From assembly GCA_050633705.1 (NCBI GenBank), contig JBOEGZ010000007.1, forward strand, positions 186,001 through 250,000: 64,000 nt of DNA. Direction: 5' to 3'. Of this stretch, positions 43,836 to 52,925 are shown one piece after another. Numbering within the stretch: the first letter of the stretch is position 1; each line of letters begins with the position of its first letter. The stretch is from JAJFHI01 sp050633705 (GTDB lineage Bacteria > Pseudomonadota > Alphaproteobacteria > Rhizobiales > Hyphomicrobiaceae). Below the pieces are notes generated by a model that did not search any database, was not told where the DNA came from, and saw only the letters and a program-made list of their open reading frames with translations. The position numbers and the translations under genes were made by a program.

Positions 43836-45017
43836 ATGGTGATCGAGAGCGCCCAAATGGAAGTTGAAATTGCTTCACCAGAACCTGGGCTTGCGGTGGA
43901 GGTTAGTGGCCTGAATGACGTTTCATCGGGAATTGATGCCGTTGAGAAACACGCATTGCGGGCACAACTTTTGGACCAAGTTGGTGCGGTGCACGAGACA
44001 GATGCCAATGGCAAGCTCATATCTGTCAATGTAAAGATGTGCGCCAAGACTGGTTATTCACAAGATGAGCTTTTAAGTATGGGGCACCATGCTTTTTCTC
44101 CAGAACTTGAGTCTGGCACATCTTGGATAGATCTGCATAAACCGACGACGCGTGATGGTTTGCGTAACGGCGTGACATTGAACCGAACGGCGGATGGGTC
44201 GGACTTGTGGTTGTCGACAACGATCGCGCCTATGCACGATGCAAACGGACAAATAATTGGCTACCTTTGTGTAAGCCTCGACGTTACCGAAAGCCAGAAG
44301 CTACGTGAAGAGTTTCAGCGCAATGGCAAGCTGATGCAACTCGGTCAATTGATTGCAACGGTTGCCCATGAGATTCGCAATCCACTCGGGGCTATTCGAA
44401 CGGCGAAATTTGTTCTGGACCGCAAGCTCGATGGCAAAGTCGAAGGTGTGGAGCCACAACTAGAGCGTATAAACAACGGCATCCGTCGCTGCGATAAAAT
44501 TATTACAGAACTTCTTGATTTTTCTCGTAAAAAAGTTCTCAGCACGACCGATGTTGAGATTGACAGTTGGCTCAAAGCGACTGTCGATGAGGAGCGCGAA
44601 AATCTTGCTGGCGGGCCTGAGGTTGTTTGTCATTGCAATCTTTCTGGCATCACCGCGGCAATTGATTCCGATCAAATACGCCAGGTCTTGATCAATCTGT
44701 TGTCAAATGCCGCTGAAGCTGCGGATGAAAAAACGAAGGCCAAGGTCACGCCTAATTACAAAGCTCGGATCGACATAACCACAAAGTTGGTCGGTGAACA
44801 CATTCATATTGAAATCGCCGACAACGGACCAGGAATTGAGCCAAAGAACCTGGCACGGATCCGCGAACCTCTATTTACAACGAAGTCTTTCGGTGTGGGG
44901 TTGGGCATCCCAGCGATCGAGAAGATCTTAGAAGTGCATGGCGGTGAGCTCGGGATCGATAGTGAGTTTGGTGAAGGCACAACAATGACTGCAATATTTC
45001 ATCAAGGTTCGAAATAA
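43836..45017 (+). CDS. PAS-domain sensor histidine kinase
   Basis: A 393-residue soluble kinase. Residues about 40-155 form a PAS domain (GAVHETDANGKLISVN, then YLCVSLDVTESQKLREE, the PAC end). The acceptor domain has the motif IATVAHEIRNPLGAIR, and the ATPase domain has the N box LINLLSNAAEAA, DNGPGIEPKN, then FTTKSFGVGLGIPAIEKILE. The HExRNPL type is shared with NtrB-like kinases. No receiver is attached. Its probable partner is one of the lone receivers in the cluster. A hairpin with a T run follows about 90 bases later, so it may be its own transcription unit. Confidence 0.92.
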   Translation: MVIESAQMEVEIASPEPGLAVEVSGLNDVSSGIDAVEKHALRAQLLDQVGAVHETDANGKLISVNVKMCAKTGYSQDELLSMGHHAFSPELESGTSWIDLHKPTTRDGLRNGVTLNRTADGSDLWLSTTIAPMHDANGQIIGYLCVSLDVTESQKLREEFQRNGKLMQLGQLIATVAHEIRNPLGAIRTAKFVLDRKLDGKVEGVEPQLERINNGIRRCDKIITELLDFSRKKVLSTTDVEIDSWLKATVDEERENLAGGPEVVCHCNLSGITAAIDSDQIRQVLINLLSNAAEAADEKTKAKVTPNYKARIDITTKLVGEHIHIEIADNGPGIEPKNLARIREPLFTTKSFGVGLGIPAIEKILEVHGGELGIDSEFGEGTTMTAIFHQGSK

Positions 45018-45393
45018 CCTGGCAATAACACGGCTATCTTCTGTGCTTAGTGTTTTGTATTTATTTCCAATTGCTTATTTTGCAGAAGTTTATTGCCCTG
45101 GGGTTAAATCTTGAAATAACCTGATTATTTCAAGTATTTTTACGACTTAAAAAAGTGACGTCATAGCAATAGGTTGTGCCATTGTTGTTTTCTGGCTCAA
45201 TTCGTAAATTAATTTTTTATGATTGAAACAAATAAGCGAATAAATTGTACATATTAGATAAATCTTGAAATGAAATATTAATTATAACAGTTTCAAATTG
45301 ACTTTGAACAATTTTTGCCTTGCGTCGAAAAGAATTTGCCGTGTTAGCACTTTCTAAGTCGACCACCCTCATGTTCTGCGTCAAGGAAACAAT
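45018..45393. other. AT-rich intergenic region upstream of the MCP gene
   Basis: About 375 bases, AT-rich. Besides the hairpin at 45108-45132, the word GAAATAACCTG occurs both at 45012 (across the kinase stop) and within the hairpin. The promoter of the chemotaxis-type operon probably lies in the second half, but none could be fixed by eye. Confidence 0.35.
45108..45132 (+). terminator. Rho-independent terminator-like hairpin after the PAS kinase
   Basis: A perfect 10-bp inverted repeat CTTGAAATAA-CCTGA-TTATTTCAAG followed within two bases by a run of five T. The stem is AT-rich, so it may be weak. It is symmetrical and could equally be an operator for the downstream MCP operon. Confidence 0.5.
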
Positions 45394-47358
45394 ATGCTGT
45401 CTCAATTATGGAGGTCCGTCGAGTGGCGGATGTTATTTCCCGCCTCAGCGGCCGTTACGTTGATTGTCGCGAATGCATTTGCCAGTGTATTTGTATTGTC
45501 GCGAACAGAAGGCGATCTCAAAAAAATTGAGAAGTTGGTCGTGGCACAGGCGAATTCGGCCAATCGGTTGCGCGAGTTCAAGATGTTCCGCGACCACGCT
45601 TTAGAACAATTCAAGGCTGACAGTATTGGATCTCTGGACGGAGAATTTCAATCTGGTCTGCAGCGGGTTGAACGCCAGATTGGTTCGTTGAATGGCGATG
45701 GCATGGGCGTATCAGGGCTTGCCTCAATTCAAACCGAAACCCGCCCTCTGCAGGGGCAGATGAATCGTTTGGTTGCGACCGCGCAAGTTCTTCATGGGCA
45801 GGTGTCTGCAGGCCGAACAGTTTCCCAGATGGAAATTTCGGCTTTTGAATTGGAAGCCCGTGCAGTCTTGGAGAAATTGAAGGAAAGAACGTCATTATTC
45901 ACAAACATTCGGCAGGCAGCGATTACTGAGGCGCATGTTCGCGTTGAGACGGGCGAAACCCTTTCGACAATTATCACAGTGCTTTCATGCTGTGTCTTGG
46001 CGCTTGTGTTTGTGCTGTTCTTAAAGAAGGTCGTCTTGCCAATTCGCGCTCATGCGATTTCTCTGAAATCACTTGTAAAAGGCGATACCGACATTACTGT
46101 CGCCGGTTCGAGCCGTCACGGCAGTATAGGAACGATTGCTCAATGCATCCTTGAGATTCAGCAGGTTTATAAAACGAGAGACACGCTTGAAGCAGAATCC
46201 ACCGAGCTAAAAGCCGATTTCGAAAAGCGTAAACGTATTAAAGAAAAAGCCGAAAGAGAATTCAAAGAAGCGCACGAAAAATTCCTCGGCTCATTTGTCA
46301 ATGCATTGCAAAAACTCTCCTCTGGAGATTTGACGCACCGTATCAAAGAACCGTTCATCGATGAATTTGAAGAAATTCGCGAGGCCTTCAATACGGCTGT
46401 GTTGAAGCTCCAATTTGCAAACATCAATATTTCTTCAAGAACGACAGAAATTCGAAAAGGTGCTGACAGGTTCTTGATTGCAGCCGATGAATTGTCGCGC
46501 CATACCGAGGAGCAAGCGTCCTCACTGGAAGAAACATCAGCATCGATGGAAGAAATGGCGACAACCGTTCGCCAAAACGCAAGCAACGCGCAGCAAGCCA
46601 GCGCATCGGCTGTTTCGGCACGCGATCTTGCAACCAGTGGTGGACATGTGGCTCAAGAAGCCGTTCGGGCCATGGAAAAGATCGAAAAATCTTCGATACA
46701 GATTACCGACATTGTGAGCTTGATTGAAGAGATTGCATTCCAAACAAATATTTTGGCGCTGAACGCTGGTGTTGAGGCAGCGCGGGCTGGAGACGCCGGC
46801 AAGGGGTTTGCGGTTGTTGCAAACGAGGTTCGGGCTCTATCGCAACGTTCTTCGCAGGCCCTGAAAGACATCAAACTTCTTATTAGTGGCTCAAGTTCGG
46901 ATGTGACACAGGGTGTTAAACTGGTGAAGCAGGCTGGTGGCGCACTGATGGAGATTGTCGATTCCGTTAAGCAAGCGACCGACTTGATCAGTGAGATTGC
47001 CGCAGCAAGCCAAGAGCAAGCAGCCGGTGTCGATCAAGTTAGCCGTGCCGTCGCGAATATGGATGAAATGACGCAACAAAACGCGGCGCTTGTTCAAGAA
47101 ACAGCCGCTGGTTTGCACTCAGCACAAATTCGAATTCATGAATTGGATGGCATTGTGTCCAAATTCGATATCGGCGATGAAAAAACAATCAAGATGGTTT
47201 TGGGTGATCACGAGAAGTCGATAGCCAATTGGGCGCATGAAAACCAAATTGTGCTCGATTCAAAATTAAATGAAGTTGACGAAGAAAAACCTGCGTTTGT
47301 GCAGAGTCATCGCACCAAAGGCTCAGCAGCAATCGATGAAGACTGGAAGGAATTCTAA
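45394..47358 (+). CDS. Methyl-accepting chemotaxis protein
   Basis: A 654-residue transmembrane chemoreceptor. The first membrane helix is at about residues 12-35, a helical periplasmic sensor domain of about 150 residues follows, and the second helix (TIITVLSCCVLALVFVLFLK) is near residue 200. Then come a HAMP-like region and a long cytoplasmic coiled coil with the conserved hairpin tip IEEIAFQTNILALNAGVEAA RAG-type motif (residues cited in part) and GKGFAVVANEVRALSQRSS. The C-terminus has no NWETF-like CheR-docking pentapeptide. It begins the che-type operon, so it is probably the cognate receptor of the CheA encoded downstream. The ligand is unknown. Confidence 0.94.
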   Translation: MLSQLWRSVEWRMLFPASAAVTLIVANAFASVFVLSRTEGDLKKIEKLVVAQANSANRLREFKMFRDHALEQFKADSIGSLDGEFQSGLQRVERQIGSLNGDGMGVSGLASIQTETRPLQGQMNRLVATAQVLHGQVSAGRTVSQMEISAFELEARAVLEKLKERTSLFTNIRQAAITEAHVRVETGETLSTIITVLSCCVLALVFVLFLKKVVLPIRAHAISLKSLVKGDTDITVAGSSRHGSIGTIAQCILEIQQVYKTRDTLEAESTELKADFEKRKRIKEKAEREFKEAHEKFLGSFVNALQKLSSGDLTHRIKEPFIDEFEEIREAFNTAVLKLQFANINISSRTTEIRKGADRFLIAADELSRHTEEQASSLEETSASMEEMATTVRQNASNAQQASASAVSARDLATSGGHVAQEAVRAMEKIEKSSIQITDIVSLIEEIAFQTNILALNAGVEAARAGDAGKGFAVVANEVRALSQRSSQALKDIKLLISGSSSDVTQGVKLVKQAGGALMEIVDSVKQATDLISEIAAASQEQAAGVDQVSRAVANMDEMTQQNAALVQETAAGLHSAQIRIHELDGIVSKFDIGDEKTIKMVLGDHEKSIANWAHENQIVLDSKLNEVDEEKPAFVQSHRTKGSAAIDEDWKEF

Positions 47359-47447
47359 TATTCGAACATTCATCTAGTCTAAACCCTCGTTTGGCTTTCG
47401 CCCGGAACACATAAAACTTACGACTTAAACGACGAGCAATATACAAA

Positions 47448-47792
47448 ATGACCGATCAAAACTTGAAAATCACGGACGCAAGGAAGAGTTTGCATTCTAA
47501 AGGCGCTGGAATGGCGACGTTCACTGTGCCTGCGGTTTTGGATATGCGCGCCGTGAGAAGTCTTAAAAGTGAACTGGATGATCTTTATCTGGGAAAACAG
47601 AGCTGTGAACTGAAGTTGCAAGATGTTGAAAAGGTTTCGACGGGCTGTCTTCAAGTGTTGGCAGCATTTGTCCAGTCTATGCATGCGGCCGAGATTCCCG
47701 TGTCGCTGTTTCAGCCATCCAATATTTTCAAAAAAGGAATAGAAGATCTCGGTCTGGTTGACGTCTTTTCGTTGCAGGCGAAGGAAGCATGA
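47448..47792 (+). CDS. STAS-domain protein
   Basis: A 114-residue single STAS domain (FTVPAVLDMRAVRSLKSEL; LQDVEKVSTGCLQVLAAFVQ; IFKKGIEDLGLVDVF). The Ser/Thr position expected for phosphorylation in anti-sigma-factor antagonists lies in KVSTGCLQ. STAS proteins are found in several non-flagellar and accessory chemotaxis operons, where they may recruit or tune the array. The stop overlaps the cheY start (ATGA). Confidence 0.85.
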   Translation: MTDQNLKITDARKSLHSKGAGMATFTVPAVLDMRAVRSLKSELDDLYLGKQSCELKLQDVEKVSTGCLQVLAAFVQSMHAAEIPVSLFQPSNIFKKGIEDLGLVDVFSLQAKEA

Positions 47793-48160
47793 ACATGAAG
47801 GTACTTGTGGTCGACGACTCGCCAACAATGCAAAACATCATTTCAGCAACGCTGAAGTCTGCGAACTATGAAGTGACCCAAGCTGAGCATGGCATGGACG
47901 GTCTGAAAGAGCTTGAACGCATGTCGCCTGACCTCATCATCACTGACTTAAACATGTATCAAATGGATGGATTTGAATTTGTAAGTGAGGTGCGAAAAAA
48001 TTCTGCGCACGAGTTTACGCCGATATTATTTTTAACAACGGAAGGATCGGAAGATCTCAAACAAATTGGTCGCGATCTAGGTGCAGCAGCCTGGGTTCAA
48101 AAACCATTTGACCCGAGAGAGCTGATCAAGGTCGTTCGGGCTGTCCTTCCACAGGTCTAA
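47789..48160 (+). CDS. cheY: CheY-type response regulator
   Basis: A 123-residue single receiver domain: KVLVVDDSPTMQN at the start, Asp53 in LIITDLNMYQMDGFEF, Thr in ILFLTTEGSED, Lys in WVQKPFDPRE. It is the likely phosphate acceptor of the adjacent CheA. An internal ATG two codons downstream is also possible. It is coupled to the STAS gene by a four-base overlap. Confidence 0.92.
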   Translation: MNMKVLVVDDSPTMQNIISATLKSANYEVTQAEHGMDGLKELERMSPDLIITDLNMYQMDGFEFVSEVRKNSAHEFTPILFLTTEGSEDLKQIGRDLGAAAWVQKPFDPRELIKVVRAVLPQV

Positions 48161-48185
48161 TTGCAACAAAACAAGAGCTGGTGAT

Positions 48186-50201
48186 ATGCAGCAAATAGAC
48201 GAATTTAAGGAAACCTTTTTTCAAGAGTGCGATGAGCAGCTAGGAATTCTTGAGCAACAGTTGTCTCAACTTGGGCAATCTGATGATGAAGCTGAGTGCG
48301 TTAACGCAGCGTTTCGCGCGGTTCACAGCATTAAAGGTGCCGCCGGAATGTTCGGGTTCTCGCGCCTTGTGAGTTTTGCCCATCTGCTGGAAAGCGCGCT
48401 TGATGGCGCGCGTGCCGGACAGGTGAAAATCAACAAAGAATTTATCGATGAACTCCTTCATGCGACTGACATACTCGGAGATCTGACGACAGCAGAACGT
48501 AGTGGTGATGTCTTACCTGTGAGATTTGAAGCAGTCGCTGCAGATCAATTGCGTGTCAATTACACGGTATTACAAAGCGACGGTCGAGATGACGACGATC
48601 TCCCAGAGGAGCGTGCTATTTCGAAACTTGCAAAATACCGAATTAAGTACCAACCATCGCGAGATATTTTGCGCAGTGGCAAAGACCCAATCGTTCTAAT
48701 CCGCAATTTGGCGCAGCTCGGGCACTTGGGCGCTCAAACTGACATGAGCGCTGTTCCGCCATTTGAAAAACTTGATCCCGCCGCGATGTATATTGGCTGG
48801 ACATTCGAGCTTGAAACGTTGGCATCTCACCAAGAGCTGCTTGAGGTTTTTGAATTTTATGCCGACGATTGTCAGCTTGAAATCGAAATCTTGGACGGCC
48901 CAACTGAGGAAGTTGACCAGGGTGAGGAAAATGAGCTCTCGGAGCCATCTGAAAAACTGACACCACTCAAAAGCTCTAATGCAAATGGACAGCCGAAGAC
49001 GTCAATTCGTGTTGAACTGGATCGTGTTGAACGTTTGCTGGATCTTGTCGGTGAAATTACAGTCGCCCAAGGTATGGTGATGCAGCATTTCGATGCGTCG
49101 ATTGTTGATTCCAACCCGCAACTTTTTAATGCTTTGTCGCAACTTCTCCAGCTTTCACGCGATTTACAAGACGGCGTTATGGCTATTCGCGCGCAACCAG
49201 TTCGCTCTATTTTTTCTCGTATGCCTAAGGTTGTTCGAGAAGCGGCAGCGGATACCGATAAACAGATTCGTCTTGAGACGAGCGGGGAAGAAACCGAAAT
49301 TGATAAAACGATTATCGAAAAAATTTCTGACCCTTTAATGCACATCGTACGTAATGCTGCTGACCATGGCATCGAAAAAGCATCTGTTCGCCATGCTCAA
49401 GGCAAACCTGAAGTAGGTACGATTAAATTGTTCGCCACCCAACAGGGCGGCCGCATTATCGTAAAGGTCACCGATGATGGACGTGGAATAGATACCGAAA
49501 AAGTGCATCAACGCGCGATCGATTTGAATTTGATTCCTGCTGATGTGTCGTTGTCAGAGAGCGAAATTTGCAACCTAATATTCCATCCAGGACTTAGTAC
49601 AGCCGATGTGATTTCGGATATTTCCGGCCGGGGCGTTGGTATGGATGTTGTTTATCGAAATATCGAAAGCCTTGGCGGTCGGGTGTCGATTAACAGTGAG
49701 ATAAATGTTGGCACCACCACGACAATAACACTGCCAATAACTTTGGCTGTGCTGGAAACAATGCAGGTCAAGTGCGCTTCTGAGACTTACCTGATCCCGT
49801 TTAACAACATTGTGGAATGTATCGAACGAAATGAGAATGAGTTCAAAACCGTGCCAGGAAGCGGCGATTTCATCAGAGTGCGAGACAAACAAATTCCCGT
49901 ATTCCAACTTGCACACCAGTTAGGAATTGAAAAAGAAGACCATCGAAAAAAGAAAGAGATCGTCTTAGTGGAACTCCAAAATGAAGGGGTCGTTGGATTG
50001 ATCGTTGAAGAAATTACAGGTCATTTACAGGTTGTTGTTAAGAGCATTTCCGAACATTTCCGAAATATACCAGGAATAGCGGGTGCATCTATACTCGGAG
50101 ATGGCAGTGTCTCCTTCATTCTCGATGTCGATCAGCTCACGAGCGCACCGTTAGCTGGTCCTGGAAATTCAAAGAACTTCGGTGAGGAACAGGCAGCATG
50201 A
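48186..50201 (+). CDS. cheA: Chemotaxis histidine kinase CheA
   Basis: A 671-residue CheA. P1 (Hpt) has His47 in AVHSIKGAAGMFGFSRL. A middle domain starting KYRIKYQPSRDILRSG is a P2-like insertion as seen in several alphaproteobacterial CheAs. P3 dimerisation starts SIRVELDRVERLLDLVGEIT. P4 ATPase has HIVRNAADHGIEKA, DDGRGIDTEKV and SGRGVGMDVVYRN. The C-terminal P5 domain is CheW-like. It phosphorylates CheY and CheB. Its last bases overlap cheW (ATGA). Confidence 0.97.
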   Translation: MQQIDEFKETFFQECDEQLGILEQQLSQLGQSDDEAECVNAAFRAVHSIKGAAGMFGFSRLVSFAHLLESALDGARAGQVKINKEFIDELLHATDILGDLTTAERSGDVLPVRFEAVAADQLRVNYTVLQSDGRDDDDLPEERAISKLAKYRIKYQPSRDILRSGKDPIVLIRNLAQLGHLGAQTDMSAVPPFEKLDPAAMYIGWTFELETLASHQELLEVFEFYADDCQLEIEILDGPTEEVDQGEENELSEPSEKLTPLKSSNANGQPKTSIRVELDRVERLLDLVGEITVAQGMVMQHFDASIVDSNPQLFNALSQLLQLSRDLQDGVMAIRAQPVRSIFSRMPKVVREAAADTDKQIRLETSGEETEIDKTIIEKISDPLMHIVRNAADHGIEKASVRHAQGKPEVGTIKLFATQQGGRIIVKVTDDGRGIDTEKVHQRAIDLNLIPADVSLSESEICNLIFHPGLSTADVISDISGRGVGMDVVYRNIESLGGRVSINSEINVGTTTTITLPITLAVLETMQVKCASETYLIPFNNIVECIERNENEFKTVPGSGDFIRVRDKQIPVFQLAHQLGIEKEDHRKKKEIVLVELQNEGVVGLIVEEITGHLQVVVKSISEHFRNIPGIAGASILGDGSVSFILDVDQLTSAPLAGPGNSKNFGEEQAA

Positions 50202-50704
50202 TTGAATTGAATGAGCAAGCGGATGGTACGGTTGATAGACCGGACGACATTGAAGAGCGTCACCAATTTGTGACTTTTTCACTTAGTGGGCAGACATATT
50301 GCATCGATATCATGTCCGTTCGAGAAATTCGGATGACACAGTCAATCGCGGCGATGCCGGGTGCGGCAGAGTATGTGCTCGGCGTCATAAATTTACGCGG
50401 CAGTATTGTTCCGGTCTGCGATCTTCATCAGCGCTTTGGTGAGGGTAAAACGGAAGTGCGCGCAAACCACCCCGTCGTCATTGTTTGGATCGACGGTCAA
50501 ATGACGGGTATTCTTGTTGATGAAGTTCTCGACATCATAAGTGTTTCCTCAAGCGATATTTCCGAAATTCCAGATACAGAGAAGAACAAGAGTAATCCTT
50601 TCTTTGAAGGCTTGATCACGCAGGACGATGCCATGTTGATTATCGTCTCACTTGACAACTTGTTTGAGGAAGAAGCTTTGGCGAAGCAATTAGAGTTGGC
50701 TTAA
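50198..50704 (+). CDS. cheW: Chemotaxis coupling protein CheW
   Basis: A 168-residue CheW that links receptors to CheA. Signatures are FVTFSLSGQTYCIDIMSVRE, MPGAAEYVLGVINLRGSIVP, ILVDEVLDIISVSSSDI. The first 28 residues are a polar extension. It is translationally coupled to cheA by an ATGA overlap. Confidence 0.96.
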   Translation: MIELNEQADGTVDRPDDIEERHQFVTFSLSGQTYCIDIMSVREIRMTQSIAAMPGAAEYVLGVINLRGSIVPVCDLHQRFGEGKTEVRANHPVVIVWIDGQMTGILVDEVLDIISVSSSDISEIPDTEKNKSNPFFEGLITQDDAMLIIVSLDNLFEEEALAKQLELA

Positions 50705-50773
50705 ACGCTAACTCTAATTTGCTCAATTGACTGAGATTATTATCGGCTGTCGAAAGAGAATAAAGATAACAGG

Positions 50774-51784
50774 ATGGTCAATAAGTCGAAATCTGATTCG
50801 GGTGTCATTTCTGCCGAGATAGCTCGTCGTAATGATGTCCGATTGAATTTGCCTAAGCCAGCCAGTCGAAATGGCATGCTTAAAGATACACCAGCTTTGC
50901 CAACAGCGAACGGTTTCTGTCCGGAAACGTTGGCCGACAAGCGTGTATACCATCCATCAATTCCGTTTTCAGACGAACAGTTTAATTTCTTTCGCGATTT
51001 GGCTTATCGCCGTACAGGCATTGCGATATCGGGCGTAAAGAAAAGTATGGTTTTGCGTCGCATCCGAAAGCGCATGCAGGAAATTGGAATATCTTCTGTT
51101 CACGATTACTGCAATTTCCTGAATGGCCCGCACGGCAACAGAGAAATGCAACCGCTGATAAACGCGTTGACGACGAATAAAACGTCGTTTTTTCGTGAAG
51201 GGCATCATTTCGAACATCTCAGGAAAATTGGACTTCCAGAATCGCTTGCTCGCCAGGAGAATTTAGGACACGGAAAGTTACGTATCTGGTCGGCTGGATG
51301 TTCGACCGGTGAAGAAGCTTGGTCTATTGCAATGGTCGCTCGAGATGTCTTGGGACCCTCGGCCGATTCGAAAATACAAATTTTAGCGACGGACATTGAT
51401 ACAGACGTCCTGGCGACAGCCAATAACGGTGTCTATAATCGCGCTATTTTTGAAGCTGTGCCGACTTATTTGCGTGGTGACTACGTCAGACCAATACGTG
51501 GTTCTTATGGAGAGTGTGAGGTCGAACGTTCGCTGCGTAGACTTGTGACATTCAAGAAGCTCAACTTGCATGACAGGTGGCCGTTCTCAAAGCCATTCGA
51601 CATCATCTTCTGCAGAAACGTCGTAATTTATTTTGATACTCCGACACAGCGTGTTCTTTACAATAAATTTGCCAATGCACTGTCGCAAGACAGCTTTTTG
51701 TATTGCGGACACTCCGAGCTTCTGCATGGTCTGTCAGACCGTTTCTTGCCGATCGGACGCAGCATCTATCGGAGGGTCGTATGA
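50774..51784 (+). CDS. cheR: Chemotaxis protein methyltransferase CheR
   Basis: A 336-residue SAM-dependent methyltransferase that methylates receptor glutamates. An extension of about 65 residues precedes the standard alpha-helical N-domain (FFRDLAYRRTGIAISGVKKS). The catalytic domain has LRIWSAGCSTGEEAWSIAM (SAM loop), ILATDIDTDVLATAN and PFDIIFCRNVVIYFD. Its stop overlaps the cheB start. The receptor in this cluster lacks a C-terminal docking pentapeptide, so CheR would bind without it. Confidence 0.96.
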   Translation: MVNKSKSDSGVISAEIARRNDVRLNLPKPASRNGMLKDTPALPTANGFCPETLADKRVYHPSIPFSDEQFNFFRDLAYRRTGIAISGVKKSMVLRRIRKRMQEIGISSVHDYCNFLNGPHGNREMQPLINALTTNKTSFFREGHHFEHLRKIGLPESLARQENLGHGKLRIWSAGCSTGEEAWSIAMVARDVLGPSADSKIQILATDIDTDVLATANNGVYNRAIFEAVPTYLRGDYVRPIRGSYGECEVERSLRRLVTFKKLNLHDRWPFSKPFDIIFCRNVVIYFDTPTQRVLYNKFANALSQDSFLYCGHSELLHGLSDRFLPIGRSIYRRVV

Positions 51785-52860
51785 AGCCCATCCGAGTTCT
51801 TGTTGTTGATGAATCCACCGTGCTGCGTCAGTATCTCACTGACGTTCTTTCAAGCGACGTGCACATCGATGTTGTTGGTACGGCGCCGAGTGCAATGATC
51901 GCGCGGCAGATGATCAAACGCCTGAACCCAGATGTTTTGACGCTTGATAGCGAAATGCCTGATATGAACGGGTTGGAGTTCTTGGGTCATCTGATGCGTT
52001 TACGGCCAATGCCTGTGATCATGTTCTCGTCGTTACGCAATGACGGATCGAAAGCAGCTCTGCGCGCGCTTGAGATTGGTGCATTTGATTTTGTACACAA
52101 ACCCTACGCGGAAATTGAAGAGACCTGGACCTCTGTAGCTGAAACCTTGATTGCAAGAATTAAGGCTGCGGCGTCGGTTAGCGTCGGTTCTTTGACGTCG
52201 CGCTCACATCAAAAGTCTGCAGCGCCAGATGCGCCGGTTCGCCCATGGCCACGCAATAGAATTGTCGCCATTGGATCGTCTGCTGGAGGTGTGCAGGCAT
52301 TGCGTGAAGTCTTCAAGGACCTACCATTGGATTCACCACCAATTATGGTGGCGCAACATATGCCAGCGGCGTTTACCAGGGGATTTGCCGCCCGGTTGAA
52401 TGAAAACTGTAAGGTCGGTGTACATGAAGCTAAAGATGGACAGCCAGTGAGGCCTGGCAATATTTACATCGCACCGGGAAATTATCATTTGCTAATCGAG
52501 AAGCGGAGTAATTCATTTTATTGCCGACTTGAAGAAAATGATGGAAACAAATTTGCCCACATTCCTTCAGTTGATTATCTGTTCCAGTCGTTCGCTCGCG
52601 TGGTTGGTCGACCGGCGATGGGACTGGTTTTGACGGGAATGGGTAAAGACGGCGCCAGCGGTTTGCGTTCGATGAGAGAAGCTGGTGGAATTACGGCGGC
52701 TCAGGATCGTGAAAGTTCGTTGATTTATGGGATGCCAAAAGCAGCAATGGAACATGGCGCTGCTCAATTTGAAATTTCACTCGAGCGCGTGCCGTCATTT
52801 ATCCTAGAACGCCAAGAGAGCGTCGATAGACTGCCCCATGAATTTGACGGCGTGGCTTAG
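51781..52860 (+). CDS. cheB: Chemotaxis protein-glutamate methylesterase CheB
   Basis: A 359-residue CheB. Receiver domain: VLVVDESTVLRQYLTDVL, phospho-acceptor Asp in LTLDSEMPDMNGLEFL, Lys in FVHKPYAE. Methylesterase domain: Ser in IGSSAGGVQALREV, His in VAQHMPAAFTRGFA, Asp in LTGMGKDGASGLRSM. ATG 51781 overlaps the cheR stop (ATGA); the frame is open 26 codons earlier inside cheR. It ends the operon. Confidence 0.96.
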   Translation: MKPIRVLVVDESTVLRQYLTDVLSSDVHIDVVGTAPSAMIARQMIKRLNPDVLTLDSEMPDMNGLEFLGHLMRLRPMPVIMFSSLRNDGSKAALRALEIGAFDFVHKPYAEIEETWTSVAETLIARIKAAASVSVGSLTSRSHQKSAAPDAPVRPWPRNRIVAIGSSAGGVQALREVFKDLPLDSPPIMVAQHMPAAFTRGFAARLNENCKVGVHEAKDGQPVRPGNIYIAPGNYHLLIEKRSNSFYCRLEENDGNKFAHIPSVDYLFQSFARVVGRPAMGLVLTGMGKDGASGLRSMREAGGITAAQDRESSLIYGMPKAAMEHGAAQFEISLERVPSFILERQESVDRLPHEFDGVA

Positions 52861-52925
52861 TAGACCACAATTGCTGAGACCTTAAACGTCGATTGGCTTA
52901 TCCAAGATACCATGCAGAGGGTATC

